Assembly (NCBI GenBank): GCA_965204095.1
Contig: OZ241991.1
Coordinates: 3,844,001 to 3,908,000 of the forward strand
Origin: JAPPLB01 sp965204095
GTDB taxonomy: Bacteria; Acidobacteriota; Terriglobia; Bryobacterales; UBA6623
Reading direction: 5' to 3'
Length of the DNA: 64,000 nucleotides
Shown here: in pieces, positions 25,255 through 32,395 of the stretch
Numbering within the stretch: position 1 is the first letter of the stretch
Layout: every line of letters begins with the position of its first letter
Program-made: the position numbers and the translations under genes
Notes under the pieces: generated by a model
Told to the model about the DNA's origin: nothing
The model's database searches: none
The model's input: only the letters and a program-made list of their open reading frames with translations

Positions 25255-26241
25255 CTAGTCAAGGTATTCGTCGATGGGGGGGCGAAGCAGCGCGGCGATC
25301 TCGGCGTCGTTCATGTTCTGGGGCGTTGCGACGCTGACGCCGGTATCGATGCGTTCGGTCGGCTCCTGCGTGGGGTCGCGTAGATATCCGACCACGGTCT
25401 TGATGCCCAACTCACCCATTCTGAACGGATTCTGAAGGACGAGTCCCTGCAAGTGGCCGTCCGCAAGCGCCGTGATCAGTTTCTCGCTGCTGTCGAAGCC
25501 GACGAACTTCACCTGTCCGGCCTTGCCGGAGTCGGTAAGAGCCCGCAACATCCCGAAGGTGGTGGATTCGTTGGGACAGAAGATGCCATCGACATCCGGG
25601 AACCGGTTGAGCAGGTTTTCGCCGACCTGGTAGGCGGTCTCGGTCGTGACGCCGCCGTACTGGTTATCGCTGAGGATCTCGATGCCGGGATGCTTCCTGA
25701 TCTCGCTGAGAAAGCCCTCCACGCGGTCCATGGCGCTTTCAGCCCCGACGATCACGCGCATCAGGATGATCTTGCCTTTGCCGTCAAGCGTTTCGACGAG
25801 ACGCTGTGCGCCGAGGACACCGCCCTTGCGATTGTCGGTGGCGACAAAGCTGATGTGCTCTTCCCCTTCGAGACCCGAGTCCACCACCACGGTGGGAATG
25901 CCGGACTTGCGCGCTTCGCCGACGACTTGGCGCAGGCCGGTCCGATCGAGAGGCGCCAGGACGATGCCGTCGACGCGGCGGGCGATCATGTCCTCGACAA
26001 CGGAGATCTGCTGAGCGCGGTCGTCTTCGACCTGCGGCCCCTTCCAGATGATGTCAACGTCGAGCTCGCCGGCGGCCTTTGCCGCGCCGGCATGAATCGA
26101 TTTCCAGAACTCGTGGGTCGTGCCCATGGGAATCACGGCGATCGAAAGGCGCTTTTCCGAGAGCGGGCCGTTCCCGCCGCAAGCGAGACTCGCCGCCAGC
26201 AGGACACCACTAAGAACGACACGGCCATGCAACCACAACAT
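25255..26241 (-). CDS. Sugar-binding lipoprotein of an ABC importer (periplasmic binding protein type I)
   Basis: 328 residues from the ATG at 26241, which opens a lipoprotein signal with lipobox SLAC (C21). A longer frame to 26292 begins inside repeat copy 13. The mature part has the ribose/galactose-binding fold: IAVIPMGTTHEFWKSIHAGA, VDGIVLAPLD, VVVDSGLEGE, VKFVGFDSSEKL. It would deliver a sugar or sugar-like ligand to the ATPase/permease complex. Upstream of the ATPase gene on the same strand, but 360 bp away because of inserted repeats. Confidence 0.9.
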   Translation of the reverse strand: MLWLHGRVVLSGVLLAASLACGGNGPLSEKRLSIAVIPMGTTHEFWKSIHAGAAKAAGELDVDIIWKGPQVEDDRAQQISVVEDMIARRVDGIVLAPLDRTGLRQVVGEARKSGIPTVVVDSGLEGEEHISFVATDNRKGGVLGAQRLVETLDGKGKIILMRVIVGAESAMDRVEGFLSEIRKHPGIEILSDNQYGGVTTETAYQVGENLLNRFPDVDGIFCPNESTTFGMLRALTDSGKAGQVKFVGFDSSEKLITALADGHLQGLVLQNPFRMGELGIKTVVGYLRDPTQEPTERIDTGVSVATPQNMNDAEIAALLRPPIDEYLD

Positions 26242-26283
26242 CACCGACCGATTGTAGCCGAACAGGGTTGGTGGTCGACGCTC

Positions 26284-26464
26284 AGCCTGCATTTCTCACC
26301 ACGCGGCGAGGCGAAGTGCGTGAGAGGGCCGTCAGGACGAGGCGCGAGCCGCTTGGCGCGCGCAGGCGTACTTGAACCGTACGTTGAGCACGGCAAGCAA
26401 GCGCAACGAAGTCCTGGCGGTCGTATCGCGTGCTTCGACCGTCGGGTGGTGAGAAATGCAGGCT
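26284..26464 (+). repeat. Palindromic element, copy 13
   Basis: Full 181-bp copy with perfect 19-bp ends (AGCCTGCATTTCTCACCAC and its complement). It is the clearest copy for folding: all interior mispairs in the two main inner stems are G.U on this strand. Confidence 0.92.
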
Positions 26465-26484
26465 AGGCAAGACCGGGAGCATGG

Positions 26485-26534
26485 CAGCCCGTGGTGGTAA
26501 AAAATCCCGTAGAAGGCGTGGCGGGCTCGCTCGG
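26485..26534 (+). repeat. Decayed left end of the TTAA MITE family
   Basis: CAGCCCGTGGTGG then AAAATCCCGTAGAAGGCGTG parallels the left end of 31177-31444 (CAGCCCGTG, AAAAGTCCCGTGGAAGGCGC). It ends at GCTCGCTCGG. Confidence 0.55.
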
Positions 26535-26670
26535 AAAGCGCAGAAAACACGAAACACCTGTCTGCCGCCTGTCTGCCCGCGAGCCAGGGACAGGCAGGCG
26601 AAACACGGCCTTTACCGTTCACCGGCCGTCAGACATTTCTTCTGGAGCGAACCAGATCCCCGCCACTGGT

Positions 26671-26708
26671 TTTCACGAATCACGAGACACGAATCACGAA
26701 TCACGGCT
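26671..26708 (+). repeat. 7-bp tandem array f
   Basis: GGTTTTCACGAATCACGAGA onward to CACGGCTTTT, with the standard borders. It ends seven bases before the rho stop codon. Confidence 0.78.
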
Positions 26709-26714
26709 TTTGGG

Positions 26715-27995
26715 CTAGCCCGTCATTGCCGCCAGGAACTCGGCGTTGCTCCGTGTCCTTCGCATGCGATCGAGCAGTAGCTCCATGGCTTCGACGGTCG
26801 GCATTTGGCTGAGGACTTTGCGCAGGACCCAGACCTTGTTGAGTTCTTCCTTCGACAGCAACAGCTCCTCCTTGCGGGTTCCGCTGCGTGTAATGTCGAT
26901 GGCCGGGAAGGTGCGCTTGTCGACCAGCTTGCGGTCGAGGAGAATCTCCATGTTGCCGGTGCCCTTGAACTCCTCGAAAATAACCTCGTCCATGCGGCTG
27001 CCGGTATCGACCAGAGCGGTCGCGACGATGGTAAGGGAACCGCCTTCCTCGATGTTGCGGGCCGCGCCGAAGAAGCGCTTCGGACGCTGCAAGGCGTTCG
27101 CATCGACGCCGCCGGAGAGAATTTTCCCGGAGGGGGGAACGATGGTGTTGTACGCTCGGGCGAGGCGCGTGATCGAATCGAGCAGGATCACCACGTCACG
27201 CTTGTGCTCGACGAGCCGCCTGGCCTTGTCGATGACCATCTCGGCTACCTGGACATGGCGCGTGGCGGGCTCGTCGAAAGTCGAGCTGACGACCTCGCCC
27301 TTGACCGAGCGCTTCATGTCCGTCACTTCCTCGGGCCGCTCGTCGATGAGCAGGACGATCAGTACGACCTCGGAATGATTCGATGTGATCGAATTGGCGA
27401 GCGCCTGCAATAGCATCGTCTTGCCGGTGCGCGGCGCGGCGACGATGAGCCCGCGCTGACCCTTTCCGATGGGCGTGACGAGGTCCAGCACGCGTCCGCT
27501 GAGGTTTCCCTTGGTCGTTTCCAACTTGAGGCGGCCCTCGGGGTAGAGCGGCGTCAGGTTGTCGAACAGCATCTTGTTCTTCGAAGCTTCCGGCGGCTCG
27601 AAGTTGATGGCCTCGACTTTGATCAGCGCGAAGTAACGCTCGCCTTCCTTGGGAGGACGCACCTGTCCCGAGATCGTGTCGCCGGTCCGCAAATCGAAAC
27701 GGCGGATCTGCGAGGGCGAGACGTAGATGTCGTCGGGACCGGGCAGATAGTTGTACTCCGGCGCCCGCAGGAACCCGAAGCTTTCCGGCAGCGTTTCCAG
27801 GACTCCCTCGGAGAAGATGTGTCCGCTTTTTTCAGCCTGTCCCTGCAGGATGCCGAAAATGAGTTCCTGTTTGCGCAGGTTTGCGATTCCCTGGATGCCC
27901 AGCTCTTTGGCCTGCTTGGTGAGCTGCGTGATGTTCATCTCCTGGAGAGAAGCCAGGTCGAGCGCGCCGGCCCGTTCCTGCTGTTGAGTAGGCAT
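26715..27995 (-). CDS. rho: Transcription termination factor Rho
   Basis: A 426-residue hexameric RNA helicase that ends transcription. The N-terminal Rho helix bundle (ELGIQGIANLRKQELIFGIL) is followed by the OSB/CSD RNA-binding domain (FGFLRAPEYNYLPGPDDIYV). The ATPase core has Walker A APRTGKT (187-193) and Walker B VVILLDSITR. The Q-loop/R-loop region and the C-terminal MELLLDRMRRTRSNAEFL are conserved. GAGG lies before the ATG. It follows engB by 27 nt and forms the end of a lon-engB-rho cluster. Confidence 0.97.
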   Translation of the reverse strand: MPTQQQERAGALDLASLQEMNITQLTKQAKELGIQGIANLRKQELIFGILQGQAEKSGHIFSEGVLETLPESFGFLRAPEYNYLPGPDDIYVSPSQIRRFDLRTGDTISGQVRPPKEGERYFALIKVEAINFEPPEASKNKMLFDNLTPLYPEGRLKLETTKGNLSGRVLDLVTPIGKGQRGLIVAAPRTGKTMLLQALANSITSNHSEVVLIVLLIDERPEEVTDMKRSVKGEVVSSTFDEPATRHVQVAEMVIDKARRLVEHKRDVVILLDSITRLARAYNTIVPPSGKILSGGVDANALQRPKRFFGAARNIEEGGSLTIVATALVDTGSRMDEVIFEEFKGTGNMEILLDRKLVDKRTFPAIDITRSGTRKEELLLSKEELNKVWVLRKVLSQMPTVEAMELLLDRMRRTRSNAEFLAAMTG

Positions 27996-28022
27996 GGGTA
28001 CCTCGAAGTCGAGCTGCTGTGG

Positions 28023-28613
28023 TTAAGGTTTGAGGGCGTTAGAGATGACGTCCCACAGTGCGGGGACACCTTCCGCCGTCTTGGCGGATAGTGGCAGGGC
28101 GGGGCCGAAGGATTGCTGAACCGCGCGAATCGCTCGCGCTCGTGCGTCTCCTTTCAATTTATCAGATTTCGAGGCGGCCACAAAGTGCGTGAGGCCGCAA
28201 GCAACGAGCCAGTCCTTCATTTCGTGATCGAGCGCGGTCGGGCCGTGGCGGAGATCGACGATCAGCACCACGAGCCGCAACTGCGAGCGGTCCCGCAAGT
28301 AAGCCTCGGCCAGCTTGCCCCACTTCGTGGTCATCTTCCGCGGCGCTTTCGCGTATCCGTATCCGGGAAGATCGACGAAATAGAAGCGCCGGTCCAGCAG
28401 AAAGAAGTTCAGGCTTTGCGTTCGGCCCGGCGTGCGGCTCACCCGCGCCAGTTCCCTGCGGGGCACGCCGCCCTTGACGGCGCCTCGGCGGAGCAGCGCA
28501 TTCAGCAGGCTGGACTTGCCGACGTTGCTGCGGCCGATGAACGCAACCTCGGGCCGCCCATCCCTCGGAAACTGCTCCGGGGACGAAGCGCTCAGGATGA
28601 ATTCCGCGGGCAC
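28023..28613 (-). CDS. engB: Ribosome-biogenesis GTPase EngB (YihA/YsxC)
   Basis: A 196-residue essential GTPase for large-subunit assembly. G1 is GRSNVGKSS (27-35), G2 TPGRTQ (61-66), G3 DLPGYGYA (81-88), G4 SKSDK in place of the commoner T-K-x-D, and G5 SAKT. The GTG start follows the lon stop (TGA) directly with no gap, indicating translational coupling. Length is normal for the family. Confidence 0.95.
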   Translation of the reverse strand: MPAEFILSASSPEQFPRDGRPEVAFIGRSNVGKSSLLNALLRRGAVKGGVPRRELARVSRTPGRTQSLNFFLLDRRFYFVDLPGYGYAKAPRKMTTKWGKLAEAYLRDRSQLRLVVLIVDLRHGPTALDHEMKDWLVACGLTHFVAASKSDKLKGDARARAIRAVQQSFGPALPLSAKTAEGVPALWDVISNALKP

Positions 28614-31028
28614 TCAGTGCGGCAGTTTTTCTTCGGCGCCGGAGGTTGTGCCTTCGACAGCCGGCGGCGGAGCGGAAGGAGCCGCGAGCCCTTCCAGGGG
28701 ATGCTCCAGTACGATCGTCAACACCTCGTCCATGTGTTCGACGAAGTGCAGCTTCATGTCCTTCTTGATCAGGTCGGGAATGTCCGGCAGGTCCTTCTCG
28801 TTGTCCTTCGGCATGATCGCTTCGTGAATGCCATGCCGGTGTGCGGCCAGGAGCTTCTCCTTCAGGCCGCCGATCGAAAGGACCTTGCCCCGCAACGTCA
28901 CTTCGCCGGTCATCGCGACGTCGCCGCGGACCGGGACGCGTGTCAGCGCGCTGACGAGAGTGGCCGTCAGCGTGATGCCCGCCGACGGGCCGTCCTTCGG
29001 GATGGCGCCCTCCGGGATGTGCACATGGACATCGAGGTGGCGATAGAAATCCTTTGGCAAGCCGAGCGCATGGGAGCGGGAACGAACATAGCTCATGGCG
29101 GCCTGGGCGGATTCCTGCATCACGTCGCCGAGCTTGCCGGTCGTCGTGAACTTGCCTTTGCCGTCGAGCAGCGTGGCCTCGATGGTCAGCAACTGGCCGC
29201 CGACTTCGGTCCAGGCGAGTCCAACCGCCGCGCCGACTTGATTCTTCTTCTCGGCCCGCAGATCGCGGTATTTCGGGACGCCGATGAGATCCGACAACGC
29301 GTCCGGCTTGACGACGATCTTCTTTTTCTTTTCTTTCTTCGCCCGCGAGACGACCTTGCGGGCGGTCTTGCGGCAGATATTGCCGATTTCACGTTCGAGG
29401 TTGCGGACGCCGGCTTCGCGTGTGTATTCCTCGACGAGCGCGAGGACGCCCGGGTCGGTGAACTCGATATCGGTCTTCTTCAAACCGTGCGCCGAGAGCT
29501 GCTTGGCGATCAAGTGCCGCTTGGCGATCTCGAGTTTTTCATACTCCGTGTACCCGCTCAGCCGGATGATCTCGAGACGGTCTTGCAACGGTGCCGGAAT
29601 GGTGAAGAGAACGTTCGCCGTGGCGATGAAGAAAACCTTGCTCAAGTCGTACTCGACATCGAAATAGTGGTCGACGAACATGTGGTTCTGTTCCGGATCG
29701 AGCACTTCCATCAACGCCGCGGATGGGTCGCCGCGAAAGTCGGTCGACATCTTGTCGATCTCATCGAGCATGAAGACAGGGTTTGTAGTGCCGGCCTTCT
29801 TCATCATCTGGATGATCTGCCCGGGCAGAGCCCCGATGTATGTTCGGCGGTGCCCGCGGATTTCGGCTTCGTCGCGCACGCCGCCGAGAGACAGGCGGAT
29901 GAACTTGCGGCCCGTCGACCGCGCGATGGACTTGCCCAGCGACGTCTTCCCGACCCCCGGGGGACCGACAAAGCACAGGATCGAGCCGCGCGGGTCCCTC
30001 ACCAGCCGGCGCACGGCCAGATATTCCAGGATGCGCTCCTTGACCTTCTCGAGCCCGTAGTGATCTTCGTTCAAGACCTTCTCGGCGAACCCGAGGTCGC
30101 GGATCTCGCGTGACTTCTTCTTCCAGGGCACGGCCAGGAGCCAGTCGATGTAGTTCCGGGAAACCGTGGATTCCGCCGACATGGGCGGCATGTTCTCGAG
30201 CCGCTTCATTTCGCTGAGCGCCTTCTCCTTGGCGTCCTTCGTCATGCCGGCGTCTTCGATCTTCTTGCGGAGCTCTTCGTACTCTCCTTTTTCGCCCTTG
30301 CCGAGTTCCTTTTGAATGGCCTTGATCTTCTCGTTGAGGTAGTACTCCTTCTGGGCCTTCTCCATTTGGCGCTTGACGCGGTTCTGGATCGTGCGGTCGA
30401 CGTTGAGTTTCTCCAGCTCGATGTCGAGCACCTCGGCCACGCGGGTGAGCCGGTCGATGGGATCGAAGATTTCGAGAAGGTCCTGCTTCTCGGGGATCGT
30501 GAGCTGAAGGTTCGCCCCGACCGTGTCCGCCAGCTTGCCCGGATCGTCGACGCGGACCGCGGCGATCATCGTTTCGTAGTTGAGATTCTGGCTCTGCTTG
30601 ACATAGTGCTCGAACGAAGACGTGACACGGCTGTTGAGCGCCTCTGTCTTTTCCGACGGGACCGGGCGGGCGGGATAGACCTTTACGGTGGCGCGGTAGA
30701 AGCCTTCCTGTTGCGTTACGGTGTGCAGGCGCGCGCGCTCGACACCCTCGACCAGGACCTTGATATTGCCGTCCGGCAGCTTGAGGCTCTGGACGATCGA
30801 GACGATCGTGCCGACCTGGTAGATCTGGTCCGGTGTGGGGTCGTCAACCGACGCGTCGTGTTGCGTCGCGAGAAAAATCTTCTTTTCCGTGTTGAGCGCT
30901 TCCTCCAAAGCCAGGACGCTGGATTCCCGCCCCACCACGAAGGGGGTCATCATGTGCGGAAAGATGACGACGTCCCGGATGGGCATCATCGGAAGTTGCC
31001 GTATGCCGGCTTTCTGTTTGGATTGCAT
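28614..31028 (-). CDS. lon: ATP-dependent protease Lon
   Basis: An 804-residue cytosolic AAA+ protease that degrades misfolded and regulatory proteins, including many antitoxins. This is relevant to the three toxin-antitoxin pairs in the window. The N-terminal substrate-binding domain (PIRDVVIFPHMMTPFVVGRE) is followed by the AAA+ module with GPPGVGKTS. The Ser-Lys dyad of the protease domain is intact (S682 in DGPSAG and K725, spaced 43 as in E. coli). The C-terminal tail is Pro/Ala-rich. First gene of lon-engB-rho. A TACAAT -10-like box lies at 31057-31052. Confidence 0.97.
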   Translation of the reverse strand: MQSKQKAGIRQLPMMPIRDVVIFPHMMTPFVVGRESSVLALEEALNTEKKIFLATQHDASVDDPTPDQIYQVGTIVSIVQSLKLPDGNIKVLVEGVERARLHTVTQQEGFYRATVKVYPARPVPSEKTEALNSRVTSSFEHYVKQSQNLNYETMIAAVRVDDPGKLADTVGANLQLTIPEKQDLLEIFDPIDRLTRVAEVLDIELEKLNVDRTIQNRVKRQMEKAQKEYYLNEKIKAIQKELGKGEKGEYEELRKKIEDAGMTKDAKEKALSEMKRLENMPPMSAESTVSRNYIDWLLAVPWKKKSREIRDLGFAEKVLNEDHYGLEKVKERILEYLAVRRLVRDPRGSILCFVGPPGVGKTSLGKSIARSTGRKFIRLSLGGVRDEAEIRGHRRTYIGALPGQIIQMMKKAGTTNPVFMLDEIDKMSTDFRGDPSAALMEVLDPEQNHMFVDHYFDVEYDLSKVFFIATANVLFTIPAPLQDRLEIIRLSGYTEYEKLEIAKRHLIAKQLSAHGLKKTDIEFTDPGVLALVEEYTREAGVRNLEREIGNICRKTARKVVSRAKKEKKKKIVVKPDALSDLIGVPKYRDLRAEKKNQVGAAVGLAWTEVGGQLLTIEATLLDGKGKFTTTGKLGDVMQESAQAAMSYVRSRSHALGLPKDFYRHLDVHVHIPEGAIPKDGPSAGITLTATLVSALTRVPVRGDVAMTGEVTLRGKVLSIGGLKEKLLAAHRHGIHEAIMPKDNEKDLPDIPDLIKKDMKLHFVEHMDEVLTIVLEHPLEGLAAPSAPPPAVEGTTSGAEEKLPH

Positions 31029-31070
31029 GTGAACGAACCCTGACGGAACTCATTGTAAGGGGTCGGCTCG

Positions 31071-31168
31071 GACTGCATGTCTCGCCAAGCGGCGAGACGA
31101 AGCGCCCGCCTGCTGCAGGCAGGCATGAGAGACCCGTCAGGACAAGGCGCGCGCGCTGCGCGCCGGAA
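31071..31168 (+). repeat. Palindromic element, copy 14 (left part, diverged)
   Basis: GACTGCATGTCTCGCCAAGCGGCGAGACGAAGCG then a GCCTGCTGCAGGCAGGC hairpin and GTCAGGACAAGGCGCGCGC. The right half is missing, and a MITE begins nine bases later. Confidence 0.7.
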
Positions 31169-31176
31169 AACGGCCT

Positions 31177-31444
31177 TTAACAGCCCGTGTCAAAAGTCCC
31201 GTGGAAGGCGCGACGGGCTCCTGCGGTCGCTCGGCGCGGAGTGAGGAGGATGGCGATCCGGGTGATCTCCTCCGACGAACGACAAAGCCGACGACTGCAA
31301 ATGTCTGTCGCCCGAAGGGTTACGCGCCACTCCCGCTCGGCTGCGCGGAGAACGCGGCGCCACGTTCCTGGAACGGCTAGGCGTTACGCCATCAGCTTCG
31401 GGGCGCGTAACGCCGCCCGCGTGACTTTTGACACGGGCTGTTAA
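31177..31444 (+). mobile_element. 268-bp MITE-like element with perfect 22-bp inverted ends finishing in TTAA
   Basis: The left end is 31177-31198 (TTAACAGCCCGTGTCA..) and the right end is 31423-31444, its exact complement. The outer TTAA could be part of the ends or a TTAA target duplication. The interior holds further inverted stretches (GGAGGATGGCGATCC..GGTGATCTCCTCC) and no transposase. Partial relatives lie at 5080-5120 and 26485-26534, so it is a family that has moved. Confidence 0.75.
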
Positions 31445-31499
31445 GGTTCACAGGCTGTCAGACACTACTATCTTGGAGCGAACCAATCCCCAGCCAAGG

Positions 31500-31533
31500 T
31501 TTTTCACGAGACACGAGACACGAAACACGGCTT
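31500..31533 (+). repeat. 7-bp tandem array g
   Basis: GGTTTTTCACGAGACACGAG to ACACGGCTTTT. It is preceded by a degenerate piece of the long duplication (CTGTCAGACA...TTGGAGCGAACC). Confidence 0.75.
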
Positions 31534-31614
31534 TTAACGGCCTTTCCCACAGCCTTGAAGCTCCCCGCCCCTCCCGCGTTCCCTGCTTGAGCCATCCCAA
31601 GCCCGGACAACAGG

Positions 31615-31656
31615 TTTTCACGAGACACGAGACACGAAACACGAATCACGGCTTTT
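31615..31656 (+). repeat. 7-bp tandem array h
   Basis: GGTTTTCACGAGACACGAGA to ATCACGGCTTTTTTT. It is followed by another short GAAACACGGCTTTTT unit. Confidence 0.75.
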
Positions 31657-31678
31657 TTTCGAAACACGGCTTTTTCCC

Positions 31679-31699
31679 GGTGGTGAGAAATGCAGCCTA
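31679..31699. repeat. Remnant of a palindromic element right end
   Basis: GGTGGTGAGAAATGCAGCCTA. The last three bases (CTA) are the stop codon of queE on the minus strand. Confidence 0.65.
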
Positions 31700-32377
31700 A
31701 ACCCCTTCCGCTTCGGCCCCCCAGATGGTCTTGTGCAGTTGGTGGCCGAATCTTACTTCGTCCAAGCCGTCGTTCAGCATCCACTCGGCCAGGTTCGGCA
31801 AGTCGATCCCGCCGTGCGCGGGTGAGAAGATGACCGCCGCGGCTCGCTGGGTGAGCTGATGCCGTTTTGTGAGATCGCGGGCGAACTCATAGTCGCGGCG
31901 AGTGGCGATGACGAACTTCAGCTCGTCGTGCGGTGACAGGTGATCCAGGTTCTCGAGACGAAAGGTGTCGGGCTCGCCTGAGTCCGGGCACTTCACGTCG
32001 ACGATCTTGATGACCTCGGCAGGCACCTTGTCGATGGGCCTTTCGCCGCTGGTTTCGAGCATCACGCGGTAGCCCTCGCCGAGCAGGCGGTCCATCAGGG
32101 GATAGACGGGCTTCTGGAGCAACGGCTCGCCGCCGGTGATCTCGATCAGTTTCCCGCCAAGGTCCGCGACCTTGCTCATCACCTCGTCCAACGTCATGCG
32201 GGCGCCGCCGTAGAAGGAGTACTCGGTGTCGCACCACGTGCAGCGCAGATTGCAGCCGGTGAGCCGGATGAAGGTGCAGGGCAGTCCGGCGCGAGTGGAC
32301 TCGCCCTGGATCGAGCGGAAGATTTCGGTGATCTGAAGCACTGGAGCCACGGGTTTTACCGCTTCGACGAAAAACAT
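31697..32377 (-). CDS. queE: 7-carboxy-7-deazaguanine synthase QueE
   Basis: A 226-residue radical-SAM enzyme that contracts the ring of carboxy-tetrahydropterin in queuosine/7-deazaguanine synthesis. The cluster cysteines are in GCNLRCTWCDT (C42, C46, C49). The short helix-loop before them (QGESTRAGLPCTFIRL) is typical of QueE, as is EITGGEPLLQ. No other que genes are nearby. The stop codon lies in a repeat remnant. The helicase gene ends 19 nt downstream of its distal 5' side on the same strand. Confidence 0.92.
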   Translation of the reverse strand: MFFVEAVKPVAPVLQITEIFRSIQGESTRAGLPCTFIRLTGCNLRCTWCDTEYSFYGGARMTLDEVMSKVADLGGKLIEITGGEPLLQKPVYPLMDRLLGEGYRVMLETSGERPIDKVPAEVIKIVDVKCPDSGEPDTFRLENLDHLSPHDELKFVIATRRDYEFARDLTKRHQLTQRAAAVIFSPAHGGIDLPNLAEWMLNDGLDEVRFGHQLHKTIWGAEAEGV

Positions 32378-32395
32378 CTTCGCACGGCGTGCGGT

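Larger units (their letters stand above)
26242..26714. other. Intergenic repeat region between rho and the binding-protein gene
   Basis: Contains palindromic copy 13, a left-end MITE fragment (26485-26534), a degenerate piece of the long duplication (CGTCAGACATTTCTTCTGGA near 26626) and 7-bp array f. No gene recognised. Confidence 0.7.

Noticed and set aside
28113..30113. 666-codon open frame on the plus strand opposite lon and engB
   Set aside because: It is antisense to two conserved genes, has no family motif, and arises from third-position GC bias.
31187..31444. 85-codon Arg-rich frame spanning the MITE
   Set aside because: It begins and ends in the inverted repeats and has no coding signature.
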